Origin: Coxiellaceae bacterium
GTDB taxonomy: Bacteria > Pseudomonadota > Gammaproteobacteria > Coxiellales > Coxiellaceae
NCBI GenBank assembly: GCA_014238325.1
Contig: JABABH010000262.1
Coordinates: 1 to 21,690, forward strand
Length of the DNA: 21,690 bases
Direction of reading: 5' to 3'
Shown here one piece after another: positions 15,236-21,690 of this stretch. The notes below the pieces were generated by a model. It ran no database searches, was not told the origin of the DNA, and saw only the letters and a list, made by a program, of their open reading frames with translations. The translations under genes and the position numbers were made by a program. How positions within the stretch are numbered: position 1 is the first letter of the stretch; every line of letters starts with the position of its first letter.

Positions 15236-16519
15236 TCAGTCAAGATCAGAAAAATGGCGAGCTTTTATCACTTCGATACTATTCAGCGTTCGCGCCAATG
15301 CACCCGTATTTTCTTGGTTCACTTGATAAGCACGCTCAGCGATCGCGGTCCGGGAGGCTGGATTATCCAGCCATCCACGAATAGTCTGGACCAAGGTTGG
15401 CACATCGTACACCATCATTAATGCCTCTGCTGCTTTTAATAAGCGGACCACAGCACGAAAATTAATCGTATAGGGCCCAACCATGATAGGCAAATGGAAT
15501 GCCGCCGCTTCAATCATATTATGCCCGCCCATAGGCACCAGACTACCTCCCACAAATGCTATATCACTCACCCCATATAACAGCCGCAACTCCCCTAGGG
15601 TGTCACCCAATATAATATCTGTCGATGGGCCAGGCGCCTCTCCTAAACTTCGTCTCACAACCTGAAATCCATAAGATTCACACAAACAAAATACTTTAAT
15701 AAATCGCTCAGGATGCCGCGGCACCAGCAACAATATCATCCTTGGATGCCGCGCCTTTAGGATCTTAAAGGCTTGTAATATCAAAGCCTCCTCACCTTCA
15801 TGTGTGCTCGCTGCTATCCAGATGATAGGGTTACCCCATGCTGTTCGCAGCTGCCGAGCCTCTGCTTTCATACTCTCTGGAATGTCAAGATCAAACTTAA
15901 TATTACCCGTCACACTGACATGATGGGGTGCAACGCCCAAATGACAGAAGCGTTGGGCATCTTCTTCGCTTTGCGCCGCCACACCCGCAATAGTAGAACA
16001 TAGTTGCCGAAACCATTTCCCCAGACGTCGGTAACCTCGAAGTGATGGCTCAGATAGTCGTGCATTGGCAATAAAGACAGGTATGTTATATTTTTTGGCC
16101 ATCAATAAGCAATTTGGCCATAACTCGGTTTCCATTAAAATCAAGAGTCCAGGATGGGTGCCTTTAAAAAAACGACGCCATATCACAGGAAGGTCATAGG
16201 GAAAATAGCTATGCCTCACCCTATCGCCAAAATATAGGCGCACTTGATCGGAGCCTGTCAACGTGGTTGTCGTCACCCATATAGACTGATGGGGAGAAGA
16301 TTGCATCATAGCCTCCAATAACGGGATAGCCGCCATGACCTCTCCTAAAGAAACAGCATGGACCCAAATCGTTGATAAACGAGCATCTATAGGGCTAACA
16401 TACCCGAAACGTTCGGCGAGCCTCTCCCCATACCCGGGAAGACGACGAGATCGACGCCACAAACGAAACCGTATCAAAGGTAAGGCGATATATAAAAAAA
16501 TCGTGTATAAATGACGCAT
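15236..16519 (-). CDS. waaA: WaaA (KdtA), Kdo transferase
   Basis: WaaA transfers Kdo from CMP-Kdo to the lipid A precursor at the cytoplasmic face of the inner membrane, an essential step of LPS core synthesis. It has 427 residues from the ATG at 16519, against 425 in E. coli, and the N-termini align there (MRHLYTIFLYIALPLIRFRLW), so the TTG at 16531 is less likely. A hydrophobic N-terminal anchor (about 4-20) is followed by WVHAVSLGEV with Glu60, the presumed catalytic base. ETELWPN is at 130-136 and GGSLVPMGGHNMIEAAA at 324-340, the CMP-binding C-terminal GT-B part. The gene lies upstream of thiC in the same direction, with 193 bases between them, and diverges from parE. Whether it shares a transcript with thi is unclear. 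High confidence. Confidence 0.94.
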   Translation of the reverse strand: MRHLYTIFLYIALPLIRFRLWRRSRRLPGYGERLAERFGYVSPIDARLSTIWVHAVSLGEVMAAIPLLEAMMQSSPHQSIWVTTTTLTGSDQVRLYFGDRVRHSYFPYDLPVIWRRFFKGTHPGLLILMETELWPNCLLMAKKYNIPVFIANARLSEPSLRGYRRLGKWFRQLCSTIAGVAAQSEEDAQRFCHLGVAPHHVSVTGNIKFDLDIPESMKAEARQLRTAWGNPIIWIAASTHEGEEALILQAFKILKARHPRMILLLVPRHPERFIKVFCLCESYGFQVVRRSLGEAPGPSTDIILGDTLGELRLLYGVSDIAFVGGSLVPMGGHNMIEAAAFHLPIMVGPYTINFRAVVRLLKAAEALMMVYDVPTLVQTIRGWLDNPASRTAIAERAYQVNQENTGALARTLNSIEVIKARHFSDLD

Positions 16520-16748
16520 GTGTTTTATCAATCATAAAGACCCAGACTTCAACCTTAATGTATTCTATAATGTCCCAACTGAACAGAAGAATATCGGTGC
16601 TTTTAAATATGATGAATCATAAAATAACCCTCTTGTATATAAAGAGACATCACCTACGTACACACCGTCATCATGAGCCTCGCGTAACCTCCTGCATAGT
16701 ACAAGAACCTATACTATGCATCGCCACACCGAACCGATTCTCTTAACT

Positions 16749-18650
16749 ATGGCTTCTCGAAAAACAACCCAGCGATATACTGCCGATGCCATTGAAGTGC
16801 TCAGTGGGCTTGACCCCGTTAAGCGGCGCCCAGGGATGTATACCGATACTGCACGCCCCAATCATTTAGCACATGAGGTGATTGACAACAGTGTTGACGA
16901 AGCCATCGGGGGATTTGCTAACCATATCACGGTGACAGTCCATAAAGATAACTCCTTATCCGTAGAAGATAATGGGCGCGGCATCCCCATTGGCATACAT
17001 CCTGACCATAAAATACCAGGTATAGAGCTTATCTTCACTCGTTTGCATGCTGGCGCTAAATTTTCAAATAAGACGTATAAATACTCCGGTGGCCTCCATG
17101 GCGTGGGTATTTCTGTGGTGAATGCCTTGTCCAAAAAACTCATAGCAGAAGTCAGGCACAACAAGAAACGCTATCAAATGGAATTTGCGCACGGTGCTGT
17201 CACGACCGACTTGCATACGATCGGCCGTTCCTCTTCACCTCAAACCGGCACCAGTATTCGATTCTGGCCAGCAAAACAATATTTCGACAATATACTTTTC
17301 TCAACAGCGGCGCTCAAACAAATATTATGCGCGAAAGCTGTGCTCTGCCCTGGCTTACTGGTTGAATACCAGGACGAAAATAGCAAAGAATCTTTACGCT
17401 GGCATTACGAAGAAGGGCTCAAAACCTATCTCTCCAGTCGCCTATCTCAAGCATCTTGCTGCCCACCCACTCCCTGGGTCGGCGCTTATCAAGGAGACAC
17501 TGAAGAAGTCAGCTGGGCGCTTACTTGGCAATTGGACCCTATGCATGACAACGTTCACGAAAGCTATGTCAATTTAATTCCCACTCCACAAGGCGGCACT
17601 CATGTGACCGGGTTTCGCGCAGGAATTTTAGAGGCTATGCGCGAATTCTGTCAGCTCCATAAATTGCTCTCGCGGCAAATAAAACTCACCGGCGATGACG
17701 TTTGGGAACCCTGTCAATATGTCATTTCAGTAAAAATGCAAGAACCACAATTCTCAGGACAGACCAAGGAGCGGCTCAGCTCTCGACAATCTAGCGCATT
17801 TGTATCGGGAGTCGTCAAAGATGCTTTTAGTTTATGGCTCAACCATCATGTCGACCTGGGTAAACAATTAGCTGAACTAGCGATCGCGCGTGCGAATAAA
17901 CGCTTGCGCGACAGTAAAAAAATTGATCGAAAAAAAATAGCTTATGGCCCCGCCCTACCAGGAAAATTAGCCGATTGCATCGAACAAAATGTCTCACACT
18001 CAGAATTATTTTTAGTCGAAGGGGATTCAGCAGGAGGATCAGCCAAGCAAGCACGCGATAAAAATTTTCAAGCCGTGTTACCCTTACGTGGAAAAATACT
18101 CAACACTTGGGAAGTGGATTCAGACCATATTCTAAAGTCTGAGACCATTCATGATATAGCGATTGGCATCGGGGCTGATCCAGGGTCGGATGATCTCAAT
18201 GGATTACGGTATGGAAAAATCTGCATTCTGGCTGATGCCGATTCCGATGGACACCATATTGCAGCATTACTATGTGCCCTATTTATGCGCCATTTCCAGC
18301 CACTGATACTCGCCGGGCATATTTACGTTGCCCTACCCCCCTTGTATCGCATTGATGTCGGAAAAAAAGTATTTTATGCCCTATCTGATAAAGAGAAAGA
18401 AAATTTTCTTAAAAAGATCAAACGAGAAAAAATAAAAGGTCATATCAATATTCAACGCTTCAAAGGGTTAGGGGAAATGAATCCCAGTCAGCTACGTGAA
18501 ACCACCATACATCCAAATAGTCGTCGACTAGTACAACTCACTTTAGAGAATACAACAGACGCAGCACATACATTAGACATGCTACTCGCTAAAAAAAGAT
18601 CTGCTGACCGCCGTCAATGGCTTGAAAAAATGGGACATCTTGCTGATTAA
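16749..18650 (+). CDS. parE: ParE, topoisomerase IV subunit B
   Basis: ParE is the ATPase subunit of topoisomerase IV, which unlinks daughter chromosomes together with ParC (not in the window). From the ATG at 16749 the protein has 633 residues, essentially the length of E. coli ParE (630) and well short of GyrB. An in-frame ATG at 16716 would add 11 residues that do not resemble the family. The GHKL ATPase motifs are EVIDNSVDEA at 43-52, EDNGRGIP at 73-80 and SGGLHGVGISVVNALS at 113-128; the QTKERLSSR loop follows later. The TOPRIM domain has VEGDSAGG near 423-430, LPLRGKILNTWEV, and DADSDG at 496-501, with three metal-binding acidic residues. QRFKGLGEMNP near the C-terminus is also typical. 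The drug-sensitive regions appear wild type by eye. It diverges from waaA across about 230 bases without an obvious strong promoter. Confidence 0.95.
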   Translation: MASRKTTQRYTADAIEVLSGLDPVKRRPGMYTDTARPNHLAHEVIDNSVDEAIGGFANHITVTVHKDNSLSVEDNGRGIPIGIHPDHKIPGIELIFTRLHAGAKFSNKTYKYSGGLHGVGISVVNALSKKLIAEVRHNKKRYQMEFAHGAVTTDLHTIGRSSSPQTGTSIRFWPAKQYFDNILFSTAALKQILCAKAVLCPGLLVEYQDENSKESLRWHYEEGLKTYLSSRLSQASCCPPTPWVGAYQGDTEEVSWALTWQLDPMHDNVHESYVNLIPTPQGGTHVTGFRAGILEAMREFCQLHKLLSRQIKLTGDDVWEPCQYVISVKMQEPQFSGQTKERLSSRQSSAFVSGVVKDAFSLWLNHHVDLGKQLAELAIARANKRLRDSKKIDRKKIAYGPALPGKLADCIEQNVSHSELFLVEGDSAGGSAKQARDKNFQAVLPLRGKILNTWEVDSDHILKSETIHDIAIGIGADPGSDDLNGLRYGKICILADADSDGHHIAALLCALFMRHFQPLILAGHIYVALPPLYRIDVGKKVFYALSDKEKENFLKKIKREKIKGHINIQRFKGLGEMNPSQLRETTIHPNSRRLVQLTLENTTDAAHTLDMLLAKKRSADRRQWLEKMGHLAD

Positions 18651-18778
18651 AATTTTTCCGTACCCGTCGTCTCACCCGTTCTTCTTGCACCTTTTGGTAC
18701 TCGGTGCAGCTGAATTATCTACCTCCAAACTTCGTTATAGCATGTTTTTAAACTCTATCATGATCGTAGAGGGTTAGG

Positions 18779-20965
18779 TTAGGCAAGATTCTTGCTGCTT
18801 GATAAGAGGCTTTCCGACCGTGTCTTTAGCTCGCGTCTAAACTTTTGGGAACGAAAAAAAGAATACGTCTTCTCTTTTTCTTTTCCATCACGATATACGT
18901 CATCGATTTCTTTCTTCCAAACCGTCCTTGAACGTTTGCTAATTTGAGAAACAATATGCTCCGGCAATTCCGGCTCATTAGTAATTCTAGCCAGAGCTGT
19001 CTCGAGAGCTTTATTTAATACTTTCCCGGTATGCTCAATGCTAATTTGGTTGCAATTTCTATTTTTTATCTCATAGTCATTGAGCTGTTTTTCGCATTTC
19101 GAAAGTTCATGGGTTTCCTTTTCAATATTACCCCCCTTTAATATCTCGTCACATAGCTCTATCAATTTGACTTTTATAGGTTCGACCTTCTCATATATGA
19201 CAGAGGGCGAAATTGAGAATTTTTTACTTTTCTTCATATTTTCATCAATTTGTTTAGACAACACTTCTATTTTCGATGCTTTGATCATATCTAGATTAGC
19301 ATTCTTTTTCTTTTCTTCTTCAAGACGCTCCTCTCGTTCTTTAGAAGTCTTTCTATGACACAATTCAATTTGAACCTTTCTATATTCCTCTATACCACCT
19401 TTGAGAATCGGAAACATGAGGGAACAATCTTCCCTGCTCAATGCCGCCTCTCTAGAACCACCAACATCACTAATGACTCCAAAGGACCCATAACATAAGT
19501 ATTCGCTATAAACTAAGCCAAAAGCCTCCTGAAACGAGAGGCCAACGCCGATATCGCTGGCTGCACGATGTAAACAGCCTAACTTTCCTTGATTTTCTAG
19601 TCCGATAATAATAGGCACTGTAGGGTAAGACTTTCTTAAATTCTCAATGAGGTCTTCTGCCCCTGCATAACCAGCAAAACCACAAATAATGACATTGCAA
19701 TCTTTTTCCAAGGAAAATTGAATTACGTTTTTAATCAAATGGCAACCTTTATCTGGGGAAATTCTACTTATAAATAAGATCGTTCTTCTTTGGGGATCAA
19801 AAGCAAAATTTGGATTAATTTCCAATAATTTATCACATAAAATTTCTTTAGCTAATTTTTTCTTTTCAGAAACAGACATCTTCTCAAATACCGCTTTGGA
19901 GCTGTACCCCGCAATAAAAGGCAACATGGCATGGAAGCCATGCAAAGCCATATCTGGTACACTCACTACGTGTCGAATCTGACCTCGGTCTGCCATGGAA
20001 TTGGTATAATGCGAATTACTATATTCACCATTCTTTAACCATTCTTCGTAATCCTTTGATACCGCATAGATCATATGATGAGCGGACATTCCATGCCCTC
20101 GTTGAGTAGCCCCCTCACCTAACTGCTCTTTTATATAATAAGGCAATATACCTTTTCCAGGATCGCTATGGAAAGTATTAATTTTTACCATTTTTTTAGC
20201 TTTAGATGGATCTATATAGCATGCCGTATTTCCATAGTCATGTGAATGCATCACATGAATTTTATATTTTCCGCTCCAGTAAGTAATAAATGCAGCGGAT
20301 ATGTCATGAAAATGAGCATTGCGCATAAAAAGAGATACTTCCTTGATACCACTACCATCATAGATGTTTGCTAAGGCAGTATATGCATGATGAATATCGC
20401 AACGACACTGAGCATAGTTTTTTATACCTTGTATCGTTTCCTTCAAACTGAAGGGCTCCTCTAGCAATCTAGCCCGAACACAGTATTCCGTAGAAAAGTC
20501 ATCTCGAAACAGTTTATCTTCTAAGCTTTTTATTCTATTTTTTAATTTATTCTGCTCTGGAGTTAACTCAATGGGTATAGTTCGAATCCCTAAAGTCTTA
20601 CCTTGCTTATCTACTGCAGTAGCAAAATAATTGCTATGGTTTTTATCTGGCTCTATATAAAAATATTCATTATTTCCTTTTTCTTCACGCCAAACCGTAA
20701 TATTAACTTCCTCTTTAATAGGTAAGTTATGGTTTAACTCATCATGCTTATAAATATTGGCATCAAAAGTTATTTTATTTTTCTTTTTTGTAGGAAACGG
20801 TTGCCCAAAAGGGTGATAGGCAGGCAATACTAAAGCAACTTTCTCGTTTATCTCTAATGATTCAGCTTGGCACGCCATAATCGCATTAATATACATTCCA
20901 TTTCCACCTGCAACAAAAGGGCCTCCTTCTGTGTCAAGATGCATCACTTGATAAATTATTTCCAT
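18779..20965 (-). CDS. GT-B glycosyltransferase (GT4/GT5-like) with coiled-coil tail; candidate effector
   Basis: A 728-residue protein with both halves of a GT-B glycosyltransferase. The N-terminal half (1 to about 370) has EGGPFVAGGNGMYINA at 13-28, comparable to the KxGG loop of glycogen/starch synthases, and HVMHSHDYGNTACY at 237-250, comparable to their H-x-x-D segment. The C-terminal half (about 393-530) has LFISRISPDKGCHLI at 397-411, IICGFAGYAGAEDL at 426-439 and an E-x7-E motif, Glu480 to Glu488, followed by SDVGGSREA. Residues about 540-640 are Lys/Glu-rich and probably coiled coil, then a basic tail rich in Ser/Arg/Lys. Housekeeping glycogen synthases (about 480 residues) lack this tail and no glycogen genes adjoin, so a dedicated or secreted enzyme is more likely (inference). 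The DNA looks more A+T-rich than neighbouring genes. Substrate unknown. It stands alone, convergent with parE. Confidence 0.75.
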   Translation of the reverse strand: MEIIYQVMHLDTEGGPFVAGGNGMYINAIMACQAESLEINEKVALVLPAYHPFGQPFPTKKKNKITFDANIYKHDELNHNLPIKEEVNITVWREEKGNNEYFYIEPDKNHSNYFATAVDKQGKTLGIRTIPIELTPEQNKLKNRIKSLEDKLFRDDFSTEYCVRARLLEEPFSLKETIQGIKNYAQCRCDIHHAYTALANIYDGSGIKEVSLFMRNAHFHDISAAFITYWSGKYKIHVMHSHDYGNTACYIDPSKAKKMVKINTFHSDPGKGILPYYIKEQLGEGATQRGHGMSAHHMIYAVSKDYEEWLKNGEYSNSHYTNSMADRGQIRHVVSVPDMALHGFHAMLPFIAGYSSKAVFEKMSVSEKKKLAKEILCDKLLEINPNFAFDPQRRTILFISRISPDKGCHLIKNVIQFSLEKDCNVIICGFAGYAGAEDLIENLRKSYPTVPIIIGLENQGKLGCLHRAASDIGVGLSFQEAFGLVYSEYLCYGSFGVISDVGGSREAALSREDCSLMFPILKGGIEEYRKVQIELCHRKTSKEREERLEEEKKKNANLDMIKASKIEVLSKQIDENMKKSKKFSISPSVIYEKVEPIKVKLIELCDEILKGGNIEKETHELSKCEKQLNDYEIKNRNCNQISIEHTGKVLNKALETALARITNEPELPEHIVSQISKRSRTVWKKEIDDVYRDGKEKEKTYSFFRSQKFRRELKTRSESLLSSSKNLA

Positions 20966-21114
20966 AAATATTTTCCGAGCCGAAAAGTTTAAGTTTTATT
21001 TTAAATGCAAAAAAATTGACAGCACAACCGGAGAGGTATCGAACCGCACATTATAAATAATTTATGCATTCAGCTTTATACGTAAGTTCAAAAAAAGTAT
21101 ATAATAAAAAAGGC

Positions 21115-21152
21115 AAAAAAAAACCGTATTCCTAAAAGTAAGAATACGGTTT
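21115..21152 (-). terminator. Intrinsic terminator of the rRNA operon
   Basis: An 11-bp perfect stem, AAACCGTATTC (21121-21131) and GAATACGGTTT (21142-21152), with a 10-base loop. Read on the minus strand it is followed by an unbroken T-run from the stem end to 21115. It lies about 45 bases after the 5S rRNA and before the start of the glycosyltransferase gene, so it should separate rRNA from that gene. Confidence 0.9.
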
Positions 21153-21196
21153 ATAAATAATATAGACTCTAATGATTAGAGAAGAGTCTTGAAAAA

Positions 21197-21316
21197 AATC
21201 CTGGCAGCGACCTACTTTCACATGGGGAGACCCCACACTATCATCGGCGCGAGATGGTTTCACTTCTGAGTTCGGAATGGATTCAGGTGGTTCCCAACTG
21301 CTATGACTACCAGGAA
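21197..21316 (-). rRNA. rrf: 5S ribosomal RNA
   Basis: On the minus strand this 120-base segment matches bacterial 5S rRNA. The ends pair through CCTGG (21314-21310) and CCAGG (21204-21200), and the interior contains the conserved CCGAACTCAGAAGTGAAA and GCGCCGATGATAGTGTGG stretches followed by GGTCTCCCCATG. Ends were set by analogy with the 120-base E. coli 5S. It follows the 23S gene after 78 bases and is ended by the terminator at 21115-21152. No tRNA gene is seen between the two rRNAs or after 5S. Confidence 0.96.
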
Positions 21317-21394
21317 ATCGATAAAGACCAAAAGATCTTAAAACTTTGTAAATAAAGACACTTTTTTCTAGTTATAGAAACCATTTAAGGTTAT

Positions 21395-21690
<296 letters not shown>

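Noticed and set aside
18753..18771. Hairpin between the convergent parE and glycosyltransferase genes as a terminator
   Set aside because: The stem is only about 5 bp plus a wobble (CTCTA/TAGAG), and only three T follow on the minus strand and none on the plus strand. A second hairpin at 18686-18708 (TGCACC/GGTGCA) also lacks a U-tract.

Overview
The window looks like a chromosomal segment of a gamma-proteobacterium. The thiamine, ubiquinone, ParE, WaaA and TolC proteins are closest to the enterobacterial types I know. The setting points to a host-associated lineage, most likely Legionellales/Coxiellaceae-like: an ankyrin-repeat protein, two large proteins that look like secreted effectors, an Rpn-type nuclease and a dispersed structured repeat. 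The lineage is inferred from this mix; I could not search a database.

Layout. 1-713 (minus): an Rpn-family nuclease cut by the window edge. 1100-2152: an ankyrin-repeat protein. 2153-2721: a repeat patch, with two 91-bp direct repeats flanking the first copy of a ~190-bp two-hairpin element. 2722-4172: ubiC-ubiA, the first two committed steps of ubiquinone synthesis. 4176-4405: the second copy of the element plus a fragment. 4603-6333: tolC, whose last codons lie inside the third copy (6266-6455). 6520-8908: a probable effector gene whose 5' end seems to be in another frame and which carries a kinase-like D-x-H-x-x-N ... DFG motif pair. 8934-15042 (minus): a six-gene thiamine operon in the order thiC-thiO-thiS-thiG-thiDE-thiF, with a worn TPP-riboswitch-like leader. 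15236-16519 (minus): waaA. 16749-18650 (plus): parE. 18779-20965 (minus): a GT-B glycosyltransferase with a coiled-coil tail. 21115-21690 (minus): the end of an rRNA operon (23S 3' end, 5S, intrinsic terminator).

How the genes work together. The thi operon makes the pyrimidine half of thiamine (ThiC, ThiD), the thiazole half (ThiO, ThiS, ThiF, ThiG) and couples them (ThiE) to thiamine phosphate. ThiL, ThiI and the cysteine desulfurase must lie elsewhere. UbiC and UbiA start the quinone pathway. WaaA (Kdo transfer to lipid A) and TolC (outer-membrane channel) serve the envelope, and ParE is the ATPase subunit of topoisomerase IV.

The most unusual signal is the dispersed ~190-bp element at 2297, 4176 and 6266. 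Each copy has two hairpins with conserved arms. The segment enclosed by the arms is found in opposite orientations in different copies, independently for the left hairpin (copy 3 flipped) and the right hairpin (copy 1 flipped). This implies repeated spacer inversion between short inverted repeats.
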